A DNA stretch of 64,000 nucleotides from Sphingomonadaceae bacterium (GCA_947476425.1 CANJQJ010000005.1:1-64000); one strand, 5' to 3'. Numbered from the stretch's first letter, positions 27,079 to 39,034 are shown. Notes: generated from the letters alone by a model not told the origin. Made by a program: numbers and translations.

Positions 27079-29892
27079 CTACCGTGCCGTCATCACCTCG
27101 ATTGGAAGGCCAAGCACATCGAGTTGCGGCCGTACCTTGGCGGCATCGCCGACCACCACCCAGAGCATCTTGCCGGGATCGAACGTGGCGCGGGCAGCCT
27201 TGTCGAGATCGGCCGCCGTAAGCGCACGATAGCGGGCGGCAAGATGGGTGTAATAATCGTCGGGTCGACCGAACAGCGAATTGGTCTGCATCGCGGTGAG
27301 CACGTCGGTCGAGGTTTCGAAGCTGCCGGGCAGTTCCCTGATGCTGCCGGTGGTCGTCCGATCAAGTTCCTCGGGCGTGACGCCCTTGCTTGAAAGGAAA
27401 TCGTCGATGTCCGCCACCAGCGCCTGGATCGATGCGCCGGTCTTGTCGGTCTGCACGGGTGCGTGCAGCATCCAGGGCATACGCCCGACCATCCGGTTGA
27501 CCGACGATCCGACGCCGTAGGACCAGGCCCGGGTTTCGCGCAGGTCCATATTGAGCCGCGACAGAAAGCTCGCGCCGAGCACCTCGTTGGCCGACAGCAG
27601 GTCGAGTATCTCCTGGTTTCCCTCGAGGCCAAGCACTTCCCCGCCGACGATCATCGACTGCGGCGAGTCCGGCCGATCGATCAGGATGATCCGACCGCTT
27701 GCCGGCGGGATTGGCGAGGCGACCTGCTTCAGCTGCCGTGTGCCGACCGGTTTCCAGTCGCCAAGTGCTGCATCGAGCTTCGCGACGATCTCGGCGAGCG
27801 GGGCATCGCTCACAACGAAAAGTTCGGCATTGTCCGGCCGCAGCCATGCCTGCTGGAACGCAATCATATCAGCCCGGGTCACGGTCTTGACCACCAGCGG
27901 ATCGCCGGTGCCGGTGAAAGGGACGCCATAGGGATGCGCCTTGCCGTACAGCAAGGGCGGCAGCGCACGCATCGCGATCGCGCGGGGATCATTGAGTTCG
28001 GCCTCGATGCCGGCAAGCTGCTGGCTTCGCACGCGCTCGATCTCGACCGGGTCAAACGAGGGATTGCGGACGATGTCGGCGAAGAGATCCAGCGACGCCG
28101 CGAGGTTGGGCGTTAGCGCCGACAATCCGATGACGGTTCGGTCCATCGAAGCCTTGGCGCCGATCGCGGCGCCGAGGCGCTCCTGTTCCTCGGCGATCTG
28201 GATCGACGTGCGGCGCCTGGTGCCTTCGTCGAGGAGCGCCAGCGTAAATGCCTGCAGCCCGAGCTTGTCCTTGGGATCGGCGGCATTGCCCGCATCGAAG
28301 CTGAGCGAAAGCCGGGTCAGCGGCATGCCGGTGCGCTGGACGTACGAAAGCTTGATGCCATTGGCCAGCGTCGCATGCTGCACGGCGGGGAAATCGAGAT
28401 CCTTGATGTCGCCGATGGTGGGAAGCCTCGAGCGATCGAGTCCACCGGGAGCGGGTGCGGAATCGACGCCCGGTTCGCGGAAATAAGACGGCCCTCGCGC
28501 TGCCCCCGAAGCCTGGACGGCCTTGGCCTCGTCATAGGGCGAGCGATCGCCCGGCGTGACCGTCAACTGGTAGGCCGGACGCGACAGCCACATTCGAGCG
28601 GTGGCCGAGACCGCCGCCGGGGTGGCGGCGGCATATTGGGCGAGCTGTCGTTTGTAGAAATCGGCATCGCCGCCGTAGAGCATGGCTTCGCCAAGCGTGT
28701 TGGCGTTGTCGCCGCTCGATTCCAGAGCATCGATTCGCCCGGTCACCTCGCGCATCGCGACTCGCTGGACTTCATCGGCGGTGGGGCCAGCCTTAAGGAA
28801 GCCGGCGACGATCGAATCGAGGCGCGCCGCAACCTTCGCCGGATCAATGCCCGGCTTCACGTCGGCGGTAACCTCGAACAGGCTGACTCGCTCGAAAGGC
28901 TGGACGCTCGCGGAAACGCTGACCGCGAGCTTCTCGCCCTTGACCAGTATATTGTCGAGCCGCGAGCTCGAAAGCCCGCCGAGCACGCCAGCGGCGATAT
29001 CGAGCTTGACCAGATCAGCGCTGGTCAACCCCGGCACCACCCAGTTGCGATAGAGGCGCGTGGTCGCGACATGATCCTTCATCGCCTCGACCCTGGCCGC
29101 CGGGAGCGTCGATACGACCGCTGCGGCCGGGATCGCATCGGGCCCGCGCGGAATGGCGCCGAAATATTTCTCGACCCGCGGTCGCGCGGTGGCGGCGTCG
29201 ATATCGCCCGAAAGGACCAGCACCGCATTGTTCGGGCCGTATTTTTCGCGAAACCACTGTTTGACGTCGTCGAGGCTCGCAGCATCGAGATCCGCCATCG
29301 AGCCGATCGTGCTGTGGTGGTAGGGATGGCCATCGGGAAACAGCGCTTCGAGCTGGGCATATTCGACGAGGCCATAAGGCTGGTTATCGCCCTGCCGCTT
29401 CTCGTTCTGGACGACCCCGCGCTGGGCATCGAGCTTTTCCTGCGTCATCGCGGGGAGCAGCCAGCCCATCCGGTCGCTTTCGAGGAACAATGCGGTCTCG
29501 ATCGCGCCGGTGGGGACGGTCTCGTGATATTCGGTCCGATCGAACCAGGTCGAGGCGTTGTTGTTGGCGGCGCCGGCGGCCTGCGCGACCTCGTCGAAAT
29601 TGGGGACATGCTGCGAACCGCCGAACATCAAATGCTCGAACAGGTGCGCGAAGCCGGTCTTGCCGGCCGGCTCGTCCTTCGACCCGACATGATACCAGAC
29701 ACCGACCGCGACGATCGGCGCCTTGCGATCGGTGTGGACGATGACCCGAAGCCCGTTGGCGAGTGTGAAATCCTCGTGCGGAATATCGACCTTCGCGACC
29801 AGCGTCGCCAGCGGCACCGGTGCCGCCGCCAGTGGTGAACCGGCAAGCAATGCACCGAGGCAGGCCCAAAACGCACGACGAGGCATTGCCAT
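27079..29892 (-). CDS. Secreted M16-family zinc peptidase, two-domain pitrilysin type
   Basis: A 937-residue periplasmic peptidase. A signal peptide ends near residue 24 (LLAGSPLAAAP). The inverted zinc motif HLFEH lies at 83-87 in the first M16 unit, and a second, catalytically inactive M16 pair begins near residue 500, as in zinc proteases of the PqqL/YmxG-like two-domain group. Such enzymes degrade peptides in a closed chamber. CTGGAG precedes the ATG. It stands alone on the minus strand with a 520-bp gap upstream. Substrate unknown. Confidence 0.93.
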   Translation of the reverse strand: MAMPRRAFWACLGALLAGSPLAAAPVPLATLVAKVDIPHEDFTLANGLRVIVHTDRKAPIVAVGVWYHVGSKDEPAGKTGFAHLFEHLMFGGSQHVPNFDEVAQAAGAANNNASTWFDRTEYHETVPTGAIETALFLESDRMGWLLPAMTQEKLDAQRGVVQNEKRQGDNQPYGLVEYAQLEALFPDGHPYHHSTIGSMADLDAASLDDVKQWFREKYGPNNAVLVLSGDIDAATARPRVEKYFGAIPRGPDAIPAAAVVSTLPAARVEAMKDHVATTRLYRNWVVPGLTSADLVKLDIAAGVLGGLSSSRLDNILVKGEKLAVSVSASVQPFERVSLFEVTADVKPGIDPAKVAARLDSIVAGFLKAGPTADEVQRVAMREVTGRIDALESSGDNANTLGEAMLYGGDADFYKRQLAQYAAATPAAVSATARMWLSRPAYQLTVTPGDRSPYDEAKAVQASGAARGPSYFREPGVDSAPAPGGLDRSRLPTIGDIKDLDFPAVQHATLANGIKLSYVQRTGMPLTRLSLSFDAGNAADPKDKLGLQAFTLALLDEGTRRRTSIQIAEEQERLGAAIGAKASMDRTVIGLSALTPNLAASLDLFADIVRNPSFDPVEIERVRSQQLAGIEAELNDPRAIAMRALPPLLYGKAHPYGVPFTGTGDPLVVKTVTRADMIAFQQAWLRPDNAELFVVSDAPLAEIVAKLDAALGDWKPVGTRQLKQVASPIPPASGRIILIDRPDSPQSMIVGGEVLGLEGNQEILDLLSANEVLGASFLSRLNMDLRETRAWSYGVGSSVNRMVGRMPWMLHAPVQTDKTGASIQALVADIDDFLSSKGVTPEELDRTTTGSIRELPGSFETSTDVLTAMQTNSLFGRPDDYYTHLAARYRALTAADLDKAARATFDPGKMLWVVVGDAAKVRPQLDVLGLPIEVMTAR

Positions 29893-30115
29893 CTCCAGGA
29901 TCCAGCTTTGTTTGATTGCCCGTAGCGACGCGCCGCTTGCGCGGGGATGAACGGGTCAATCGAAGCTTACGGTCACAAAAATCACGCAAATCGTGTTAGA
30001 AAGTTTCAAGGGATTGGAATTAAGGGGGATAGTGGGCTGATATCGCCTCACCTGAAGGGGATGCGTACGAGGCTTTCACCTATTTGTCAAGAGGTATTAT
30101 CCTATACATGCCGCT
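29893..30115. other. Non-coding stretch upstream of the M16 peptidase and clpB
   Basis: No convincing gene. The stretch is less GC-rich than its surroundings. A perfect -35-like TTGACA on the minus strand (30085-30090) has only a weak -10 17 bases downstream (TACGCA) and would drive the M16 gene with a leader of about 160 bases; I do not consider it firm. The 96-bp repeat C follows. Confidence 0.5.
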
Positions 30116-30211
30116 TCGTCATCCCGGCGCAGGGCGGGATTCACGTTGCGGATTTTCCGCGATCGCTAGACCTGTGGGTCCCATGGATCCCGACTTTCGT
30201 CGGGATGACGA
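30116..30211. repeat. 96-bp dispersed palindromic element, copy C
   Basis: Gap-free alignment to copy B and to the reverse complement of copy A. Its inner right half is nearly identical to copy B, its left half more diverged. The right flank contains two GGGGGGCGTCGGGATGACGA-type tandem units ending near 30260. Confidence 0.88.
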
Positions 30212-30357
30212 GGGGGGGGCGTCGGGATGACGAGGGGGGCGTCGGGACGTCCGGCGCGCGCGTCGGGATCTTACTTATTTACCGACCGTTGGAATGCGAC
30301 GATGACATGACGGAATCCGCTGGAATGCAATGGAGCGCAAAATCTCTTCCAGCACCC

Positions 30358-30386
30358 CTTGTGTTGCTAAAATGCAACACCCATAT
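30358..30386 (+). promoter_or_regulatory. Heat-shock-like promoter of clpB with internal inverted repeat
   Basis: CTTGTG (30358-30363) and ACCCATAT (30379-30386) are 15 bases apart, close to the sigma-32 pattern CTTGAA-N13-15-CCCCATNT. Between them lies a perfect inverted repeat GTGTTGC-N6-GCAACAC (30361-30380), which could be an operator. It is not a CIRCE element. Confidence 0.55.
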
Positions 30387-30415
30387 GGCCAGCGCAAGGA
30401 AGGGGAACGCACTTC

Positions 30416-32991
<2,576 letters not shown>

Positions 32992-32995
<4 letters not shown>

Positions 32996-33726
32996 GTGAC
33001 GGACGCGCCTGCTTTGCCCTGAATGCCGCGCTTGAACCGGAGGCACTGGCAAAGCGCTTTGCCGAGCGCGGGCGGATCCAGATCATGGACTTCCTGGATC
33101 CGCCCGCCGCGACCATGCTGCACGATCATCTCGCGCGGCACCCCGACTGGCGCCATGTGATCAATTCGGGGACGAAGGTCTTCGAGACCGAGAGCGCGAG
33201 CATCGAAGCGATGCGCCGCGAAGAGCGTGAAACGCTCGACAAGGCAATCATGACTGCGGCCGTGCAGGGATTCCAGTTTCGCTACGACACGATCCGGATC
33301 GCCGACGAGCCCGAGGAACGCGGGCGATCGGCGACGCTGCTTGATGATTTCGCGAGCTTCATGAGTTCGCCGGAAACGCTCGAGTTCATTCGACGGATCA
33401 CCGGGCGAAGCGAGATCGTCTTCGCCGACGCGCAGGCGACACGCTATCGGTCCGGCGATTTCCTGACCCGGCATGACGACAATGTTGCCGAAAAGAACCG
33501 CAGCCTTGCCTATGTGATGGCAGTCTCGCGCGACTGGCGGCCCGAATGGGGCGGGCTGCTGCTGTTCAACGACGCCGACGGCAATGTCATCGACACGATC
33601 GTACCGCGCTTCAACGCGCTCAGCCTCTTCACGGTGCCGCAGCCGCATAGCGTGAGCTATGTCGCGCCTTATGCTGGGGGTGTTCGGCTTTCGGTGACTG
33701 GGTGGTTGCGGTCGATGGCGCCGTAG
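32992..33726 (+). CDS. 2-oxoglutarate/Fe(II)-dependent oxygenase
   Basis: A 244-residue soluble enzyme of the prolyl-hydroxylase-like 2OG-Fe(II) oxygenase superfamily. Iron ligands are His161 and Asp163 (FLTRHDDNV) and His219 (PQPHSVSYV); Arg232 (VRLSVTGW) should bind 2-oxoglutarate. The arrangement resembles Tpa1/Ofd1-type and proline-hydroxylase proteins, some of which modify ribosomal proteins or translation factors, but the substrate here is unknown. Its start lies inside the clpB stop, so it should be induced and translated with the heat-shock chaperone. Confidence 0.9.
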
Positions 33727-33732
33727 GGGGGG

Positions 33733-33765
33733 CGTGGATGACGGAGGGGGCGTCGGGATGACGGA
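33733..33765. repeat. Degenerate repeat units related to the 96-bp element flanks
   Basis: Two GGATGACGGAGGGGGCGTCG-like units between the oxygenase and sulfotransferase genes match the tandem tails of repeats B and C, without the 96-bp core. Confidence 0.6.
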
Positions 33766-33797
33766 CGGATAGGGGCGTGGCGGGTCGGGAACAAAGT

Positions 33798-34811
33798 CTA
33801 GCGCAGAGCATCCTCCGCCCAGCGGAGGGCCGCGTCGATATCGGCACCGTGATCGGCGGTCGCACGACGGTCGGCGTCAGCCTCGGCCTCGGCTGAGTAG
33901 CGCGTATCGGGTTGCTTGGCGTGCCGCGAAAGCCAGCGCTCGCATGCGGCGTCCAGGCCAGGCTCGGGCAGGGTGATCGCGAGCGCATCGGCCGCCTTGC
34001 GCGCAGCCACCCGGGGATCGGAGGCAAGTTCGTCGAGAGTCAGCCAGTGCGCGTCGCTCCAGCCTCCCTGCGCCGCGGCTTCGCGCAGCAATCGCATCTG
34101 GATCTCGTGCGCGACGACTGCGAGCGCGGCGAGCTTGCCGGGCTGGTCGGTCGATCGGCCGAGCGCCGCGGCGACGAGTTCGGCATTTTCGCTGCCGCGG
34201 GTCGAAAGATGGACGGCCGCGCGCGCGGCGAACGCCAGCCGCTCGGGGCCACCGCGAAACACAGCCCTGACGAATGCAGCGCGCGGCATCGTCAGGAACA
34301 GCGGCCGCACCGCCCGACCAGCGGCGCAGAGGTCCGGGGCGATGTTGTTGATCCAGTTCGAGGGCTTGACCACCACCGGCTCGTCGCGATCCCATCGCCG
34401 CCGCAATAGCGCCCACAGCGCCGGCATGATCGCAGCGAGATCGCCCTTGTCGCGACTTTCGCGATCGGCCGATGCGACATGATTGGCGAGATCGGCGAGG
34501 CAATTGGGCTCCCGCAGCACGAGCGATTGTCCGGGCTGGTCGAGCAGGCGCGAGAGGAGCGTCGATCCGCAAAATCCGACATGGAAGATGAGGCGATCGG
34601 GGCCAGGTGCTGCGATCGGGTGGTTCAGGATGTCGCGAAGGTCGACGTCGATCGAAACGCCGCTTGAAAAATCGCTGCGGCCGTCGATGAAGCTCGCGGA
34701 GCGCAGCGCCTCCGGATCGGCGGGGATGAATGTGATGCTGTTGCCGGCAAGCGAGACGCGGTGCGGCACGTAGCGCGGATTTTCGATAATGTCCGCGATC
34801 AGTGGTGCCAT
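33798..34811 (-). CDS. Sulfotransferase-like P-loop protein
   Basis: A 337-residue soluble protein. The segment LIFHVGFCGSTLLSRLL (residues 74-90) is a P-loop of the sulfotransferase kind, where the loop holds the 5'-phosphosulfate of PAPS; the later MPRAAFVRAVFRGG and C-terminal DELASDPRVAARKAADAL fit the end of that fold. There is no signal peptide. I cannot tell the acceptor; small molecules, glycans and tyrosines are all used by relatives. It follows the TonB-dependent receptor gene by about 115 bases that contain a hairpin repeat, so cotranscription is possible but not certain. Confidence 0.75.
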   Translation of the reverse strand: MAPLIADIIENPRYVPHRVSLAGNSITFIPADPEALRSASFIDGRSDFSSGVSIDVDLRDILNHPIAAPGPDRLIFHVGFCGSTLLSRLLDQPGQSLVLREPNCLADLANHVASADRESRDKGDLAAIMPALWALLRRRWDRDEPVVVKPSNWINNIAPDLCAAGRAVRPLFLTMPRAAFVRAVFRGGPERLAFAARAAVHLSTRGSENAELVAAALGRSTDQPGKLAALAVVAHEIQMRLLREAAAQGGWSDAHWLTLDELASDPRVAARKAADALAITLPEPGLDAACERWLSRHAKQPDTRYSAEAEADADRRATADHGADIDAALRWAEDALR

Positions 34812-34860
34812 GTGTGGAAGCTAACCTTTGCATGCGGGAGGAGTCGAGGGAGGAGTCTTC

Positions 34861-34913
34861 GGGCGCGCAGACGCGCGCACCCACCCCCAACCCCTCCCTT
34901 TGCAGGGAGGGGA
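34861..34913. repeat. Palindromic repeat related to 39755-39806
   Basis: GGGCGCGCAGACGCGCGCAC, a short linker, then CCCCTCCC...GGGAGGGG hairpin. The same arrangement recurs at 39755-39806 with only a few differences, also in a gap between genes. Confidence 0.75.
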
Positions 34914-34924
34914 ATAAGGGCCCT

Positions 34925-37783
34925 CTAGAATTTCGCCGAGATGCCGGCGAAGAAGCTCCGGCCGATCACATCGTAAGTGTTCGGGAAGGTGCTTCCGGCA
35001 GTCTTGTCGTTGCCGATCGTGTCGCCGATGATCGGTGATTTCTTGTCGAACACGTTCAGCACGCCGACGCGGAGCGTGATCTTGTCGGTGAGGTCGGCGA
35101 TCAGCGTTTCGTCGAAATAGTTGAACGCCGGGATGGTCGACCGCAGGATATCGGTGCCGACATCCTCCTTCACCTTGCCGAAATACCGCCAGCGGCTGAT
35201 CAGGGTGAAATTCTTCCAGCCGAGCGAGACATCGACGACATGCTTCCATTTCGGGATCGGCTCGAGGTTGCAGGCCGAACCGAACCGGCCGGCGCACTGG
35301 ACGACATCAGCGGACGGATCGGCCTTGATCGAGTAGGTCCGCGTATAGGTGCCCATCACCGAGACGCCGTAGTTGAACCCTTCGCGCTCGCCGCCCCGGT
35401 AGGTTGCGGTGAGGTCGATGCCGCTGGTCTTGAGCGAGGCGACGTTGCCAAGCGTTGCGGGAACGCCGACTTCGGTGGGGCCACTGAGCGATCCGGTCAG
35501 CGAGTTGCGGACGATGCCTGAGCAGGCCCGGCTGGTCGGATCGAGATCGACGTTGAAGCATTGCGCCACAGTGACGAACGGCGGGGTATCGTCGATCGCG
35601 TTGGCGATGCCGATGTTGAAATAATCGATCGAGAAGGAGAAGTTGCGCATGCTTGGCGGGCTCACCACCACGCCGAAGGTGTAGGTATCCGATTTCTCGG
35701 CCTGCAGCTGCGTATTGCCGCCAGTAAAGATGTTGATCTGCCCGGAGATCGGGTCCGGGATAATCCCGATGCTGCCTGCCGGGGCTCCTTGCGCAATGCA
35801 GATCGCAGCGACTTGAGCGCTGATGCCTGGGCCAGCGCAGGGATCAGCGCTCAGGCTTCCCGTCCCAGCGACGACCGGTGAGAAGAGTTCATAGACGTTC
35901 GGGGCGCGGACTGCGCGCTGATAGATTCCCCGGAACCGGACGCCTTCGACCGGTGACCAGTCGCCGCCGGCCTTGTAGGTGGAGACATTGCCGACGGTGG
36001 AATATTTCGAATAGCGGAAGCCGCCTTCGAGATTGAGCGCGTAGAAGAAGGGCCGGTCCTGGACGATCGGGATCTTGAGCTCGGCAAAGGCTTCCTTGAC
36101 GTTGTATTTGCCGGAGATATTCTGCCCCTGACCGTAATAGATCAGATCGCCTGACGCATAATTATCGTCGACCTTGGTGACCCCTTTTTCCTCGCGATAT
36201 TCCACGCCGACCGAGAAGGCGGCGGGATGCTCCGCAAACGGGCTTTTGAGGAAGCTGATATCGCCCGAAAGGCTGCCGCCAGCGACGAACTGCGAGGTCT
36301 TGGTATCCTGCAGCGCGTTGCGCAGCACGAAGCCGAGTTGGTTCGCCGGTATCGGCGTGGTCGTGAACAGGTTGAGCGGGACGCAGCCTCCGGCCGGGTT
36401 GAAACAGGCCGGGCCAGAGGGGCCCGCGACGACGTCGAGCGCCTGCTGGAGCGCCGTGTAGGAGAGATCGTTCATCAGCACTTCGTGGCGCTTGGTCTCG
36501 CCATATTGGGCGAAGACATCCCAATGCAGCGTGTCGCCGAGATTGCCGCGAAGGCCGCCGACGAACTGATAATTGGTGGTATCGTGCTTCTCGACCCGCC
36601 CGCCGGTCTCGACAATGCGGCGGCGGATACCGATTTGCGATGTGCCGGCGCGCGCGGTTGGATCATCCGCGACGCCGGAGCCATCGTTGATCACGGCGGT
36701 CGGCCCGAAGAACACGGCCCGTTCGTCATCGGTGAGGAATGGATTGCTTGGATCGATGTTGAAGAAGAAGCCGGCGGTGGCGGTTGGCGCCAGCGTGGTT
36801 TCGACCTTGACGCGGGTATAGCTTGCACGGCCGTAGAACTCGATGTCGTCGGTCAGCTCGTAGCGGCCGAGCGCCATCACGTTGTAGCGCTCGAACGGCA
36901 GCTGGGCATAGTTTACCGGGGTGTAGTTGTAGAGCTGGACATCCGTGGTGAGGGTGCCCGCATCGGTGACCTGCAGGAGATCGAGTCCGGGCACTTCGAA
37001 GGCGGTCGGCACTGTGTTGCTCGAACCGCCGCTGCTGACGAGATCGCTCGAATCGATCGCGACGCTGTTGCGCGCCCGCGCACCGAACTTGACGCCCTCG
37101 CGCCTGGACCAGCCACCCGAGACGACGATATTGCCGCGATCGCCGAGCTTGAAGCCGGCGGTCAGACTCGTGTCGTAAAGTTCGCCGTCGCCATGGCCGG
37201 AGACCTGCGCGCTGCCATCGGCGCGGAAGCCCTCGAAGCGATCGTCGAGGATGAAGTTTACGACGCCGGCAATCGCATCCGATCCGTAGACCGCCGAAGC
37301 GCCGCCGGTGAGGATGTCGATTCGCTTGATCAGCGCGGTGGGGATGGTGTTGACGTCGACCGAGCCGGACGTGTCGTAGATCGGCGCGCGCTTGCCGTCG
37401 ATCAGCACGAGCGTGCGGAACGAGCTGAGGCCGCGCAGATCGACCGTGGCGGCGCCGTCGCCGGGATTGTTGCTGGCGGACCCATAGCCCGACACGAATT
37501 GCGGGTTGGATGTCAGGATCTGCTCGACGGTGACGGTATTGCTCGCCTTCAGCGCTTCGCTCGACAGCACCGCGACCGGGCTGCTGGCTTCAAGGTCTGG
37601 CCGGGCAATGCGCGATCCGGTGACGATGATGACATCATTATCGGTCTTCGCCGTGGGTGCCGCAGGCGTGGTTGCGACCTGTGCCGAAGCCGGCGTCGCC
37701 AGCATCCCCGACAGCCCGAGCGCGAAAAGTCCCACGCCGGTGCAGAGCCGGGCGCGAAAAACTCTCGATAACGTTGCTTCCAT
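34925..37783 (-). CDS. TonB-dependent outer-membrane receptor
   Basis: A 952-residue outer-membrane transporter. A signal peptide ends near TPASAQ; a TonB-box-like DNDVIIVTGSRI is followed by the plug domain (about residues 55-165, with VDLRGLSSFRTLVLIDGKRAPI and GGASAVYGSDAIAGVVNFI), then a long 22-strand barrel ending in the aromatic terminus SFFAGISAKF. The ligand is unknown; large sphingomonad receptors of this form take up glycans, peptides or siderophores. The ATG at 37783 follows GGAAGGGA. Upstream is a gap with a GTTGTACAAC palindrome; downstream is the sulfotransferase-like gene. Confidence 0.95.
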   Translation of the reverse strand: MEATLSRVFRARLCTGVGLFALGLSGMLATPASAQVATTPAAPTAKTDNDVIIVTGSRIARPDLEASSPVAVLSSEALKASNTVTVEQILTSNPQFVSGYGSASNNPGDGAATVDLRGLSSFRTLVLIDGKRAPIYDTSGSVDVNTIPTALIKRIDILTGGASAVYGSDAIAGVVNFILDDRFEGFRADGSAQVSGHGDGELYDTSLTAGFKLGDRGNIVVSGGWSRREGVKFGARARNSVAIDSSDLVSSGGSSNTVPTAFEVPGLDLLQVTDAGTLTTDVQLYNYTPVNYAQLPFERYNVMALGRYELTDDIEFYGRASYTRVKVETTLAPTATAGFFFNIDPSNPFLTDDERAVFFGPTAVINDGSGVADDPTARAGTSQIGIRRRIVETGGRVEKHDTTNYQFVGGLRGNLGDTLHWDVFAQYGETKRHEVLMNDLSYTALQQALDVVAGPSGPACFNPAGGCVPLNLFTTTPIPANQLGFVLRNALQDTKTSQFVAGGSLSGDISFLKSPFAEHPAAFSVGVEYREEKGVTKVDDNYASGDLIYYGQGQNISGKYNVKEAFAELKIPIVQDRPFFYALNLEGGFRYSKYSTVGNVSTYKAGGDWSPVEGVRFRGIYQRAVRAPNVYELFSPVVAGTGSLSADPCAGPGISAQVAAICIAQGAPAGSIGIIPDPISGQINIFTGGNTQLQAEKSDTYTFGVVVSPPSMRNFSFSIDYFNIGIANAIDDTPPFVTVAQCFNVDLDPTSRACSGIVRNSLTGSLSGPTEVGVPATLGNVASLKTSGIDLTATYRGGEREGFNYGVSVMGTYTRTYSIKADPSADVVQCAGRFGSACNLEPIPKWKHVVDVSLGWKNFTLISRWRYFGKVKEDVGTDILRSTIPAFNYFDETLIADLTDKITLRVGVLNVFDKKSPIIGDTIGNDKTAGSTFPNTYDVIGRSFFAGISAKF

Positions 37784-38060
37784 GTACAAGTCCCTTCCAG
37801 GAGATAAGCAGGCCGTCAGTCCCGAGATGCGCTTCGGAACTTTCAGTCATGTCAGTAAAATGCACGAAGGGGACTTTCGGGTGAAGCCAAGGTCCCGTAA
37901 AATTGCGATTTTATGGAACTGTCGCCATTAAGCAACACTGGTGTAAGTAAGTCGCTGAAAAATCATACAGTTGTACAACAAGCGATCGGGGATGAAGTGG
38001 GTGACGCAGGCATGACGGCGACGCTGGATATCTGCCCCCGTTCCGTCCTATGGCTGGCGG

Positions 38061-38462
38061 ATGGCCAACACTCCCCTTTTCGCCCCCGATGCCGATGCGA
38101 TCGAGGCGCTTGCGCGCGTCGTGATTGCGCGGCTGCCCGTTGTGTTTCGCGACCATCTCGAGGACGTCGTCCTGCGCGTCGAGGAGTTTGCGGACCAGGA
38201 GACGCTCGACGAGCTCGAGGTCGAGGATCCCTTCGCCCTCAGCGGGCTCTACAGCGGGCGGCCGCTGACCGAGAAAAGCTCCATGGATTCGGGAACGCTG
38301 CCCGACATGATCCATCTCTATCGTCGTGCGCTTATCGACGAATGGGCTGACACCGGGCTCAGCCTGGAGGCACTGATCGCGCATGTCGTGATCCACGAGA
38401 TCGGGCATCATCTCGGCTATAGCGATGCCGAAATGGCAGCGATCGAGTCGGCGGTGGAATGA
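38061..38462 (+). CDS. Small zincin-like metallopeptidase (DUF1025/COG3824 type)
   Basis: A 133-residue single-domain protein with the zinc motif HEIGHHLGYSD (His112, Glu113, His116, Asp122), matching the extended HExxHxxGxxD metzincin-like pattern of the small metallopeptidase family. It lacks a signal peptide. Whether it is a true protease is not known for the family. It overlaps ccmA by four bases, a pairing that I infer to be operonic rather than functional. No ribosome-binding site is obvious. Confidence 0.9.
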   Translation: MANTPLFAPDADAIEALARVVIARLPVVFRDHLEDVVLRVEEFADQETLDELEVEDPFALSGLYSGRPLTEKSSMDSGTLPDMIHLYRRALIDEWADTGLSLEALIAHVVIHEIGHHLGYSDAEMAAIESAVE

Positions 38463-39034
38463 AGGCAGCGCGGCTCGCGTTCGACAATGTCGCCTGCCTG
38501 CGCGGCGAGCGATTGCTCTTCGAAGACCTTTCCTTCGCCATCGAAGCGGGAGGCGCCGCGATCGTCGTCGGCCCCAATGGCGTCGGCAAGTCGAGCCTGC
38601 TGCGGATCGCCGCCGGGTTGCTTCATCACATGGCCGGGCTCGTAACCCGCGACGGGACAATCGCATTCCTCGGCGAGCAGGCCGCCCTCGACACAGCGAT
38701 GCCACTGCGGCGCGCGCTTGGCTACTGGGCCGCTATCGACGGCGCGCATGACAGTGCGATCGACGCTGCTCTCGATGCACTCGCGATCGCGCCACTTGCC
38801 GACGTGCCAGTGCGGATGCTCTCTACCGGGCAGCGGCGGCGCGCGGGGCTGGCACGCGTGATGCTGGGCGGCGCAAGGATCTGGCTGCTCGACGAGCCCG
38901 GCAATGGCCTGGACACCGCGACGCTCGACCTGCTTGGCGATGCGATGGCCGCGCATCGCGCCGGCGGCGGCCTGATACTCGCCGCGACGCATCAGCCGAT
39001 CGGCATGCCCGACGCGCAGGAAATCAGGCTGTGA
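38459..39034 (+). CDS. ccmA: Heme exporter ATP-binding protein CcmA
   Basis: ATPase of the CcmABCD system that releases heme-loaded CcmE for cytochrome c maturation. The 191-residue product has Walker A GPNGVGKSSLLRI, the ABC signature RMLSTGQRRRAGLARVML (an LSxGQ form) and Walker B IWLLDEPGNGLD. It is flanked by the metallopeptidase (4-base overlap) and ccmB (GTGA overlap). ccmC, ccmD and ccmE are not in this window. It supplies c-type cytochromes needed by the oxidase encoded nearby. Confidence 0.94.
   Translation: MKAARLAFDNVACLRGERLLFEDLSFAIEAGGAAIVVGPNGVGKSSLLRIAAGLLHHMAGLVTRDGTIAFLGEQAALDTAMPLRRALGYWAAIDGAHDSAIDAALDALAIAPLADVPVRMLSTGQRRRAGLARVMLGGARIWLLDEPGNGLDTATLDLLGDAMAAHRAGGGLILAATHQPIGMPDAQEIRL

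Noticed and set aside
28375-29838. 487-codon plus-strand frame opposite the 937-residue M16 peptidase
   Set aside because: Shadow frame; the M16 zinc motif and signal peptide are on the minus strand.
30340-30415. CIRCE/HrcA site upstream of clpB
   Set aside because: The inverted repeat is GTGTTGC-N6-GCAACAC, not TTAGCACTC-N9-GAGTGCTAA.
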